Source: Desulfobacterales bacterium (GTDB lineage Bacteria > Desulfobacterota > Desulfobacteria > Desulfobacterales > UBA11574). From it: a DNA stretch of 18,080 nt. The stretch spans positions 1 to 18,080 of the forward strand of contig JAAXQD010000098.1 in assembly GCA_012974475.1 (NCBI GenBank), given 5' to 3'. Under the pieces are notes generated by a model. It was not told where the DNA came from. It did not search any database and worked only from the letters and a program-made list of their open reading frames with translations. Made by a program: the position numbers and the translations under genes. Below, piece by piece: positions 7,944-13,642 of the stretch (the stretch's first letter is position 1; the number at the start of each line of letters is the position of its first letter).

Positions 7944-8031
7944 CCATATGTAAGGTTGGCCAGGGTTGTCTGAGGTCGTATAAAAGGAAATTATTATCCG
8001 GTGGTGTTCCATGCTGAATTCCATTTTCCAT

Positions 8032-8066
8032 GTTACCTGAGTTACCCAATGTGTAACCAAAGTAAT
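8032..8066. promoter_or_regulatory. Four-part symmetric dyad GTTAC-N4-GTTAC-N7-GTAAC-N4-GTAAT
   Basis: Inside the 7944-8326 gap, two direct GTTAC units (8032-8036, 8041-8045) are mirrored by GTAAC (8053-8057) and GTAAT (8062-8066). Spacers are equal: 4 bp on each side and 7 bp in the centre. Only the outermost base breaks the symmetry. It could be a tandem-dimer operator or an RNA hairpin with a symmetric internal loop. There is no T tract, so it is not an intrinsic terminator. Confidence 0.45.
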
Positions 8067-8135
8067 AGCAAATGTGGTATTTATTTCATAATTTTACGGT
8101 CTGTTCGCCGTTCGCTTGAGCTAACTATTTGAAAT

Positions 8136-8297
8136 ATCAGGAAGCGAAAAAATATCCTGATCCTGCATGATTTTTGCATGCTTGTAGCGCAACGTCGAAC
8201 GCACACAAAACAGCCGGAGTTTCCTGCAGCGCCGTTGAAAGGGGATATTTGAGTTGCTTCAACAAACTGGGGAAATACGAACGCTGATCCAACTCAA
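8136..8297. other. Hairpin-rich untranslated stretch ahead of the 49-aa gene
   Basis: ATCAGGA (8136-8142) pairs with TCCTGAT (8155-8161), and GCATG with CATGC just downstream. TTGAGTTG (8249-8256) is the exact reverse complement of CAACTCAA (8290-8297), while its GTTG end can pair instead with CAAC (8260-8263). This could be a structured 5' leader or a small RNA. No known riboswitch class was recognised. The rest of 7944-8326 shows no credible coding region. Confidence 0.3.
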
Positions 8298-8326
8298 GGA
8301 AGACTCTAAAAGAATTTGTATCGATT

Positions 8327-8476
8327 ATGACCTATGAACTACCCGATAACGGCGGCCGGCGCTCAGAAACGGACCGCCGGGAATATGCCTACACCTCTTA
8401 CATACCTGAACGAAGATCGGGTAAGGAACGGAGAAGTGGGTTGGATAGAAGGCTGAAACCCAGAACATCAGAATAA
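8327..8476 (+). CDS. 49-aa Arg-rich RRSxx(D/E)RR repeat protein
   Basis: A small, very basic protein of unknown function. It reads GRRSETDRR at residues 10-18 and then PERRSGKERRSGLDRR at 27-42, so the unit RRSxx(D/E)RR occurs three times. The 68-aa protein 0.2 kb downstream carries the same unit at the same N-terminal offset (residues 11-18), which makes the two probable paralogues. From memory, similar RRSGxDRR stretches recur in short proteins of Desulfobacterota; I know of no assigned function. The frame is open only from 8288 and ATG 8327 is its first start; the ribosome site is weak. A strong terminator begins 30 bp after the stop, supporting a real transcription unit. Confidence 0.6.
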   Translation: MTYELPDNGGRRSETDRREYAYTSYIPERRSGKERRSGLDRRLKPRTSE

Positions 8477-8505
8477 TAAAATAACCGGATATTTTGGATT
8501 TAAAA

Positions 8506-8536
8506 AGGTAGGGCCAGAAAAGGTCCTGCCTTTTTT
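8506..8536 (+). terminator. Intrinsic terminator after the 49-aa gene
   Basis: AGGTAGGGCC (8506-8515) and GGTCCTGCCT (8522-8531) form a 10-bp stem with two G-U pairs and the loop AGAAAA. The stem is followed by TTTTTTATTT. This is a textbook factor-independent terminator on the plus strand, and it separates the 49-aa gene from the promoter of the next gene. Confidence 0.85.
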
Positions 8537-8538
8537 AT

Positions 8539-8568
8539 TTGACAATGCCTCCGAAATTCCTATATATA
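8539..8568 (+). promoter_or_regulatory. Strong sigma-70-type promoter for the 68-aa gene
   Basis: A perfect TTGACA (-35, 8539-8544) is followed after 16 or 18 bp by TATATA (-10, within 8561-8568). The -10 lies inside a 10-bp palindrome CTATATATAG (8560-8569). It starts at the end of the upstream terminator's T tract and points to the 68-aa gene. The expected start site is near 8575. Confidence 0.75.
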
Positions 8569-8587
8569 GTTTCATGTTAAAATTATT

Positions 8588-8603
8588 CTACTATATATAG
8601 TAG
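8588..8603. promoter_or_regulatory. 16-bp perfect palindrome CTACTATATATAGTAG (candidate operator)
   Basis: The palindrome contains the same CTATATATAG core as the copy on the -10 element (8560-8569). The two cores are 31 bp apart, about three helical turns and on the same DNA face. This is the usual geometry of a paired operator flanking a transcription start. A short RNA hairpin is the alternative. Confidence 0.55.
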
Positions 8604-8692
8604 ACCAGTCCGAAAAAAAACGATCCCTTTTTCTTAATCTCGGCATCAGACTCAAATTTTTATCCTCGAAATTTGCGGCCAGGAGTGTCCTG

Positions 8693-8899
8693 ATGAGTGC
8701 TTATCCTTATCTTCAAAAAGAGCGCAGAAGCGGCATAGAAAGACGCAAAAGCAGGGTGCCGCAGGGAATATGTTTTGAGCTCGTCGACCGTAGGCAAAAA
8801 AACGACCCTTATTACGGTGGTCCTGAAAGGCGAAGCGGTATGGATAGAAGGGGTTTGATTTGGGATAGAAGAACACCCAAAGTAACCTGTTACCGCTAA
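8693..8899 (+). CDS. 68-aa RRSGxxRR repeat protein
   Basis: A small basic protein, probable paralogue of the 49-aa protein upstream. Repeat units are KERRSGIERRKSR (9-21), a degenerate VDRRQ (31-35), PERRSGMDRR (44-53) and WDRR (57-60). Between them lie a short hydrophobic piece, GICFELV (25-31), and NDPYYGG (37-43). No signal peptide or membrane span is seen. The function is unknown; the even Arg-pair spacing suggests nucleic-acid or acidic-surface binding, which is inference. The ATG at 8693 has an AGGAG site at 8681-8685, and the promoter upstream is near-consensus, so strong expression is likely. The gene stands alone: no terminator is obvious and the next gene is 299 bp away. Confidence 0.75.
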   Translation: MSAYPYLQKERRSGIERRKSRVPQGICFELVDRRQKNDPYYGGPERRSGMDRRGLIWDRRTPKVTCYR

Positions 8900-8998
8900 A
8901 TAAACCCTATGCCCGTCCGTACTTTCTATAAGCCATTTTGGGCGCTGGTTCAATCCTCCTTATTGGGCATCTTTCGAATATTTCCCCTTAATTGAGAG

Positions 8999-9081
8999 AG
9001 CGTCGACGCTGCTCCACCCGGTGAAGAAGATCCCGTGAATAGCGGAAATTTTCCGGTGTCATCGGCGAGCCGCCTCTAGAG
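8999..9081. other. Cluster of five short palindromes upstream of the repressor gene
   Basis: The gap 8900-9198 has no supported gene. Within it lie AGCGTCGACGCT (8999-9010), CACC-C-GGTG (9015-9023), CGGAAA-T-TTTCCG (9043-9055), CGGC-GA-GCCG (9063-9072) and CTCTAGAG (9074-9081), all perfect. Five palindromes in 83 bp exceeds what I would expect by chance. They could be operators or a folded small RNA. Confidence 0.35.
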
Positions 9082-9127
9082 TGCCGTTTCTCAGGGCAAA
9101 CAATGTGGGATTTTTTTCAAAAAAGTG

Positions 9128-9164
9128 TTGCATTTTATAAAAAATTATGTTTATTAATCTAAAC
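9128..9164 (+). promoter_or_regulatory. Promoter with GTTTA-N6-TAAAC operator, repressor gene
   Basis: TTGCAT (-35, 9128-9133) is followed after 17-18 bp by TTATTA/TATTAA (-10, 9151-9157). The -10 is covered by the 16-bp dyad GTTTA-TTAATC-TAAAC (9149-9164). A bound repressor dimer there would block the promoter, the usual way CI-type repressors control themselves. TAAAC recurs three times just behind the repressor gene. Confidence 0.55.
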
Positions 9165-9198
9165 AGTTCTTCTCAACCCATAAAAAAACAGGGGAAAT

Positions 9199-9852
9199 AT
9201 GGCCACCCATAAATTTGAATCCTTTTTAAAACGGGTTTATGAAGCCACGGGAATCGCATCACAAACCGAATTGGCGTCCGCCCTTAATATCAACCGATCG
9301 GCAATTACCCAGGCCAGAAAAAAAGATTCTATTCCAGACAAATGGATATTGAAATTGTATCGAACCTTTGGCTTAAACCCGGACTGGGTCGAAACAGGCT
9401 CTGGTCCAACATTCCTGAAACCATCGGCGTCCGGCGATTCCATATTTAAAAATATACCGAAGGTCAAAGCCAGGCTGAGTGCTGGCGGAGGTTCTTTTGA
9501 AGTCGGATCCGAAATAGAAGGTTATTATGCCTTTCGGAAGGAGTGGTTGACCACAAAGGGGAACATAAACACGATCGTTTTAATGGACATTTTTGGTAAC
9601 AGCATGGAACCTGAATTAAAGGATGGCGATACCGTACTGATAGACGAGTCTCAAAAAGATATCTTGGCGGGTGCTGTATACGCTGTTGGCATTGATGATA
9701 CGATTATGGTTAAACGGCTGGAAAAACATCCCAATAAACTTGTTTTACACAGTGACAACAAGGATTATTCTCCGATCTATCTTCAAGATAATGAAATAAA
9801 TAGTGTCCGTATTATTGGTAAGATAATTTGGATTTGTCGGGAATTCAGGTAA
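9199..9852 (+). CDS. CI/LexA-like repressor with S24 self-cleavage domain
   Basis: A 217-residue transcriptional repressor. Residues about 5-65 are a phage-CI-type HTH (QTELASALNINRSAITQARKK at 22-42, then a GLNPDWVETG turn). Residues about 85-217 are a peptidase S24 domain. The catalytic pair is Ser135 (GNSMEPEL) and Lys172 (IMVKRLEK); their 37-residue spacing equals that of LexA Ser119/Lys156. The likely self-cleavage bond is Ala95-Gly96 in RLSAGGGSF. Such proteins are inactivated by RecA-filament-stimulated autocleavage after DNA damage (family knowledge). The ATG at 9199 has an AGGGG site. No integrase, structural phage or lysis gene is near, so it may be a domesticated SOS-type switch for neighbouring small genes rather than a prophage regulator; that is inference. 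Confidence 0.9.
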   Translation: MATHKFESFLKRVYEATGIASQTELASALNINRSAITQARKKDSIPDKWILKLYRTFGLNPDWVETGSGPTFLKPSASGDSIFKNIPKVKARLSAGGGSFEVGSEIEGYYAFRKEWLTTKGNINTIVLMDIFGNSMEPELKDGDTVLIDESQKDILAGAVYAVGIDDTIMVKRLEKHPNKLVLHSDNKDYSPIYLQDNEINSVRIIGKIIWICREFR

Positions 9853-9864
9853 TTTTTTTTGTCG

Positions 9865-9910
9865 TTTGTGTTCATATTTATAAACTTTTTAAACAATAAA
9901 TAAACACAAA
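9865..9910. promoter_or_regulatory. Inverted repeat and TAAAC sites between repressor and 53-aa gene
   Basis: TTTGTGTT (9865-9872) mirrors AACACAAA (9903-9910), with more AT-rich matches inside. TAAAC, half of the dyad over the repressor promoter, is present at 9881, 9890 and 9901, spaced 9 and 11 bp. TTTATAAA (9877-9884) is palindromic. This is a plausible operator region for the upstream repressor controlling the small genes downstream. Confidence 0.4.
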
Positions 9911-10066
9911 AGGTCAAATGTGCAACAGCAGTTTTGTGAGCTTGGCAGTACCATATGGGATCAACCTTTATTTTTGGCCATGAACCGGCAGACCGTTTTC
10001 AGATCCGAGGGCGACAGAATCGAAGATTTTTTCATACTGAAGTTCATAAATTTTAGGAGAACGAAA

Positions 10067-10228
10067 ATGACAAGACACGAAGTTTACCCAGATTATCATG
10101 AAAGCTATGAATATCATGGAAACACCGCCATTGAAATAACCAGAAAACAGGGCCGAATGACCCTTAAACAAGATTGGATATTTTTCGATTCCGTTGAGGA
10201 GGCTCAAGATTTTTTTTATGACAACTAG
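10067..10228 (+). CDS. 53-aa hypothetical protein
   Basis: A small protein of unknown function, rich in aromatic and acidic residues: the N-terminus reads YPDYHESYEYHG (7-18), then ITRKQGRMTLKQDW (24-37) and a C-terminal helix DSVEEAQDFF (41-50). There is no membrane span and no motif I can name. The ATG at 10067 was chosen because AGGAG lies at 10055-10059. The same frame is open back to a GTG at 9920 (102 aa), which has only an AAAAGG site and a less protein-like N-terminus. The next gene starts 20 nt after the stop with its own strong ribosome site, so the two probably share an mRNA. Confidence 0.65.
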   Translation: MTRHEVYPDYHESYEYHGNTAIEITRKQGRMTLKQDWIFFDSVEEAQDFFYDN

Positions 10229-10247
10229 AGGGATCACGGAGGATACC

Positions 10248-10343
10248 ATGTCGGATAAAATCATTGATGGCATATTGGATTGTATTTTTATGGTGATGGT
10301 CTTAATACTGTCAATCCTGGGAACGTTGTGTTTCGGATTGTGA
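10248..10343 (+). CDS. 31-aa single-span membrane peptide
   Basis: ATG at 10248 preceded by GGAGG (10238-10242), one of the best Shine-Dalgarno sequences in the window. The 31 residues start MSDKIIDGILDC and continue as one hydrophobic helix through ILSILGTLCFGL, ending at TGA 10341-10343. The size and layout fit a small inner-membrane protein or a type I toxin-like peptide, but nothing beyond the predicted span supports a function. It follows the 53-aa gene by 20 nt and lies 51 bp before the MITE-like element. Confidence 0.55.
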   Translation: MSDKIIDGILDCIFMVMVLILSILGTLCFGL

Positions 10344-10394
10344 CCCTGGCAACCCGGCGATTATTTCATGTCGGGTAAACGCCACGGGGTAGTG

Positions 10395-10618
10395 AGACCT
10401 TTGAAAAATGTTCATTTTTGCTCAAGTTCAAACTGAAGGTCCCGGACTTTGATCGGGAGAAGGCGGAAATCTTAACAATTCGAATACATTGAGCATTTCG
10501 AGGATAGCGCCAAAATTTCACTTCGCACACAATTTGAGACTGACCCCAGAAAAATAGGTTGCGCATTTCGCGGGGCAGGCGCAGAAATCGGGCAAAAAAG
10601 GCGTTTTGCAAAGGTCTC
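10395..10618. mobile_element. 224-bp MITE-like element with 5-bp target duplication
   Basis: The ends are inverted repeats: GAGACCTTTGAAAAATG (10395-10411) against the complement of CGTTTTGCAAAGGTCTC (10602-10618), 15 of 17 identical. Weaker similarity, mostly C/T differences, continues to about 31 bp. The pentamer GTAGT directly flanks both sides (10390-10394 and 10619-10623), the expected target-site duplication. Inside each end is a sub-terminal hairpin (AAAAATG-TT-CATTTTT at 10405-10420; GCAAAA...TTTTGC at 10592-10609). No transposase is encoded; the longest internal frame is an 81-codon minus-strand ORF that looks spurious. This accounts for most of the 389-bp gap before the next gene. 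The mobilising IS family was not identified. Confidence 0.8.
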
Positions 10619-10732
10619 GTAGTATCCAGAGAATAAACATGCTATATTATATCTATCTGCGCCTTTATACCGGAAGCTTTCTCAATAACGAAAAAACGCA
10701 GTTTCATAAACGAAGATTTCCAATACCCGAAG

Positions 10733-11821
10733 ATGGAACAGATTATTCCCCTGACAAAAGATCTGATTCGATTCAAATCGATGCACTCAAAACCTAGGGA
10801 AATTAGGCGATGTGTGTCGTTTATTGAAAATTTTTTAAACACCCACGAGATCGAATACAGGCGCCTCGAACACCCGAAAGTTCCGTCGATTCTCGTTGCC
10901 CCTTCAAGCGGTTTTGTCCCGGTATTGCTCATGTCTCACATCGATGTCGTTGATTCGCCGGATGAACGCTTCGTTCCTGTGGAAAAAGATCAAAGACTTT
11001 ACGGCCGGGGGAGCCTCGATGATAAATATGCAGTGGCCCTGTCGCTGGTGCTGTTGAAAAAACATCTGAAGGGACTCCGAAAGCAGGGAAAACGCCCGGA
11101 CGATTTGCCATTCGGAATTTTGATTACCAGTGACGAGGAAATTGGCGGCTTCAACGGCGCAAAAAAGGCGCTTCAGAAGATAAAAACAGACTTTTGCATC
11201 GTTCTGGACGGCGGCAGCGTCGAAAAAATCGTGGTTAAAGAAAAGGGTCTCCTCCGGCTGGAACTCATCTCAAGGGGAACGACCGCCAACGACCCAAGAC
11301 CCTGGCGCGGTGAAAACGCCCTGGAAAAACTGATCGACGATTACATTAAAATTCGGACATATTTTGTTCGATCGGCCCCGGAACACTGGCACAGGAGTGT
11401 GAATATCAGCCGTATCGAGGCCGGAAAACGGTTTCACCGGGTTCCAAAATACGCCGAGGCGATACTCGACATCCGTTACACGGAAAATGACAACATGGAA
11501 GCCTTTATCGCCAAGATGCAAAAAGAATTGCACAGCACGGTGGTGATGGAAACCATCACCCCGATTTTCGATGAAGGTCCCTCATCTTATCTGGATCTGC
11601 TGTTGGCGATTTCAAAAAACACCGCGGTGGGATTTGAAGACGGATCCAATGACGCTCGATTTCTTTCGGAATACGGAATCAAAGGGATCGTTTGGGGTGC
11701 CGATGGTGACCAAAGTCAGCATTCCGAGACCGAGCACGTCAACGTTGAAAGCGTTTATTCCCTCTATCGTATCTTGAATGCCTTTATCGATCAGCTGCCC
11801 ATCAGGCCGTACACCGTTTAA
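10733..11821 (+). CDS. M20 family metallopeptidase (dipeptidase/deacylase type)
   Basis: A 362-residue zinc hydrolase of the M20 clan. Metal and catalytic residues are all present: His69 and Asp71 (MSHIDVVDSP), bridging Asp96 (GRGSLDDKYA), Glu135-Glu136 (TSDEEIGG), Asp159 (VLDGG) and His330 (QSQHSETEH). A dimerisation/lid domain occupies about 165-275. Family members cleave dipeptides or remove acyl groups from amino acids, as in ArgE, DapE and PepV; the substrate cannot be read from sequence. The ATG at 10733 lacks a Shine-Dalgarno site, but no other start codon precedes it after the stop at 10634. The gene begins 115 bp after the MITE-like element, so its promoter may be altered by that insertion. 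Confidence 0.88.
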   Translation: MEQIIPLTKDLIRFKSMHSKPREIRRCVSFIENFLNTHEIEYRRLEHPKVPSILVAPSSGFVPVLLMSHIDVVDSPDERFVPVEKDQRLYGRGSLDDKYAVALSLVLLKKHLKGLRKQGKRPDDLPFGILITSDEEIGGFNGAKKALQKIKTDFCIVLDGGSVEKIVVKEKGLLRLELISRGTTANDPRPWRGENALEKLIDDYIKIRTYFVRSAPEHWHRSVNISRIEAGKRFHRVPKYAEAILDIRYTENDNMEAFIAKMQKELHSTVVMETITPIFDEGPSSYLDLLLAISKNTAVGFEDGSNDARFLSEYGIKGIVWGADGDQSQHSETEHVNVESVYSLYRILNAFIDQLPIRPYTV

Positions 11822-11875
11822 ATTGTGGTGGTCGGCCAAAGCCGGCAGGCGGGGCCTAAGACGGGTTTTTGTATA

Positions 11876-12271
11876 TCATTTCCACCGGTTGTCGCCGACA
11901 TTTTTCAAATCGATATACTGTACCGTCCCCCGCTCATTGACAAAAGAGGTGAGAATCGAACTGACCAGACTGATCAACAGCGACCCAAACACCGCCGACC
12001 AGAATCCGGAAACCTCAAATCCGGATATCACACCCGATACCATCATCAGCATAATTGCGTTGATCACAAAGGTGAAAATGCCCAGGGTCAATATATTTAT
12101 GGGAAGGGTCAATATCAATAGAATCGGCCGGAAAAAAGCATTCAGTATGCCTAAAATTGCCGCAGCAAAGAGTGCAGAGGGAAAACCACTGATGCGGATT
12201 CCGTCAAGCAGATATGACGTTACAATGATGGCAACCGTTAGAATTAACCACCTCAGGAAAGTTCCTTTCAT
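11876..12271 (-). CDS. YvlD-like four-helix membrane protein (phage holin family IV)
   Basis: A 131-residue protein with four hydrophobic spans, at about 5-22, 30-50, 55-80 and 88-110. It carries the signature stretch LNAFFRPILLILTLPINILTLG (about 43-64) of the YvlD/phage-holin-4 membrane family (I recognise the pattern LxNxxxxPxxxxLtlPin). Despite the family name, chromosomal members are not phage lysis proteins and their role is unknown. The ATG at 12271 has a GGAG site 7 nt upstream on the minus strand. It is the last gene of the minus-strand run and converges on the M20 gene with a 54-bp gap. An AT-rich dyad followed by T8 (complement of 12293-12316) may partly separate it from the aldehyde dehydrogenase. 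Confidence 0.85.
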   Translation of the reverse strand: MKGTFLRWLILTVAIIVTSYLLDGIRISGFPSALFAAAILGILNAFFRPILLILTLPINILTLGIFTFVINAIMLMMVSGVISGFEVSGFWSAVFGSLLISLVSSILTSFVNERGTVQYIDLKNVGDNRWK

Positions 12272-12321
12272 AAATTTTCTCCTCGAACACCCTAAAAAAA
12301 ATATTCGGTAAATATTGTCGT

Positions 12322-13596
12322 TTAAAGCGGCTCTTTAGAGGTCTCCAGGCTCAACAGTTTAGGGCCCTGTTTGAGGATGAATCGGTCGTCCACCGTCTCC
12401 CAGATCCATCCCGAAAAACCGTACCCCCCCACCGGCTTGTTGACAAAGGCGCCGGCCCATGTTTCCGATCGACCCTGATTAACCCCCACCGTTCCGAAAC
12501 GTCCGAAAGTCATTTCACTGACCCGATGACAATAGGGTTCGCCGACGAGCTTCTCTTCGAGTCTGCGGGCCTCGTCATCGTTCCCGTAAATTGCGGCTCT
12601 CAGGCCATAACGATTGTCCCGTGCCAAAAGGACGGCCGCTTCAAACGTCGGAAACGCGCTGACGAAAACAACTGGGCCGAAGATCTCATTCTTCATGCCC
12701 AGCATATCCTGGCGGGCCTCCACCACCACCGTGGGATAAACCAGGCTGCCTTCGATGTGGCCGCCCAAAACGATTCGAGCGCCCCGATCCACAGCGTCTT
12801 TGAGCTGGGCCTTGATGGCCGAAACCGCTCTGGGACTCGCCACCGGCCCCATTTCAGTAGCAGGATCTTCGGGATCTCCGATTTTAACCGCCCGGCTGAA
12901 ATCGAGAAACAGCTCAAGAAAATCGTCGTGGATGGATTCGTGCAAATAGACCCGCTCCGGAGCCGTGCAGGTTTGACCGGCATAAATGTACTTGGAAAAG
13001 GCCAGCTCCCGGGCCGCTGCCTCCAGGTCGGCACCGGGAAGAACAATAAATGGATCTTTGCCCGGTCCTTCGAAAACAAATTTCTTTCCAAGGCCCTTAA
13101 TGGCGTCCAGATAGTGTATGGCATATTCGTCGGTGCCGAACAGACAGATTGCGGGTATTTGCGGATCGGCGATGGCTTTCTCGAGAAATTGCCTGCCGTC
13201 AGCATATTCAAAACAGATGGCGTCTCCGAAGATGGGCGTGTAAAGAGATTCGGTGAGTCGGGAAATTTCGGAGCCTCGGGTAGCGAATTTCACCCGGACC
13301 CGGTTTCCCACCATGAAAATGGACACGATGGCCGTGTTCAGCCAGGCGCTGCCGTTGTAGGGCAATGCCAGGGCAACTTCCTGATCCGGACCGCATATGG
13401 GAAGGCGGTCCGCAAATACGGACGCCATGTCGTCAAAACCCTGCAAGTTGCTAATGACAAGGTCCGTTTCGATGCTGCATTCTCTGCGTGTAAAACCGGT
13501 GTCCCGCACTGCGGTGGCGATCATTTGGTCCCGGTGTGCTGTGATGGCTTCAATTAATCGATGAACCTGATCCAGCTTTTCTTCAACGCCTTGCAT
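12322..13596 (-). CDS. Aldehyde dehydrogenase family protein (divergent)
   Basis: A NAD(P)-dependent aldehyde dehydrogenase fold. Counting from the upstream ATG at 13629, the catalytic Cys is 221 (AGQTCTAPERV) and the general base Glu 187 (FVFEGPGKDPFIVL, in place of the usual ELGGK loop). EIFGPVV and VNKPVGGYGFSG (FxKPxxxxGxSG type) follow. It is short: 435 residues from 13629 or 424 from 13596, against about 450-500 for the family. It also lacks the N-terminal arm and the usual PWNFP (LPYNGSAW instead). I prefer the ATG at 13596, which is preceded by GGGGGAATC; the one at 13629 has no ribosome site. It follows prfC closely, so it is probably co-transcribed. The substrate is unknown; both catalytic residues argue for an active enzyme. 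Confidence 0.85.
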   Translation of the reverse strand: MQGVEEKLDQVHRLIEAITAHRDQMIATAVRDTGFTRRECSIETDLVISNLQGFDDMASVFADRLPICGPDQEVALALPYNGSAWLNTAIVSIFMVGNRVRVKFATRGSEISRLTESLYTPIFGDAICFEYADGRQFLEKAIADPQIPAICLFGTDEYAIHYLDAIKGLGKKFVFEGPGKDPFIVLPGADLEAAARELAFSKYIYAGQTCTAPERVYLHESIHDDFLELFLDFSRAVKIGDPEDPATEMGPVASPRAVSAIKAQLKDAVDRGARIVLGGHIEGSLVYPTVVVEARQDMLGMKNEIFGPVVFVSAFPTFEAAVLLARDNRYGLRAAIYGNDDEARRLEEKLVGEPYCHRVSEMTFGRFGTVGVNQGRSETWAGAFVNKPVGGYGFSGWIWETVDDRFILKQGPKLLSLETSKEPL

Positions 13597-13642
13597 GATT
13601 CCCCCATTTAGGATAGGAGCCTCCCGCATAGGGTTATATAGA

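Noticed and set aside
7701..8060. 119-codon minus-strand open frame over smr and the following gap
   Set aside because: Overlaps the Smr domain on the opposite strand, has no domain signature, and contains the symmetric GTTAC dyad.
9096..9113. CAGGGCAAAC...GGGA resembling part of a cyclic-di-GMP-I (GEMM) riboswitch
   Set aside because: The second conserved half (GGGACGCAAAGC...) is missing and the fold cannot be completed.
9920..10066. N-terminal extension of the 53-aa gene from a GTG at 9920 (102 aa in total), or a 21-codon frame from the ATG at 9918
   Set aside because: Only a modest AAAAGG site is available, while the ATG at 10067 has AGGAG at good spacing and starts the protein-like part. 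Not fully excluded.
9199..10343. Prophage remnant
   Set aside because: Apart from the CI-like repressor there is no integrase, structural, replication or lysis gene. The holin-family name of the 11876-12271 protein does not imply a phage origin.
11833..11870. Bidirectional terminator between the M20 gene and the YvlD-like gene
   Set aside because: The stem (CGGC-CAAA-GCCG) is only 4 bp and is followed by GC-rich sequence rather than a T tract.
12526..13557. 343-codon plus-strand open frame opposite the aldehyde dehydrogenase gene
   Set aside because: It lies wholly antisense to a gene with clear catalytic motifs, shows no recognisable domain, and is explained by the third-position composition of the true gene.
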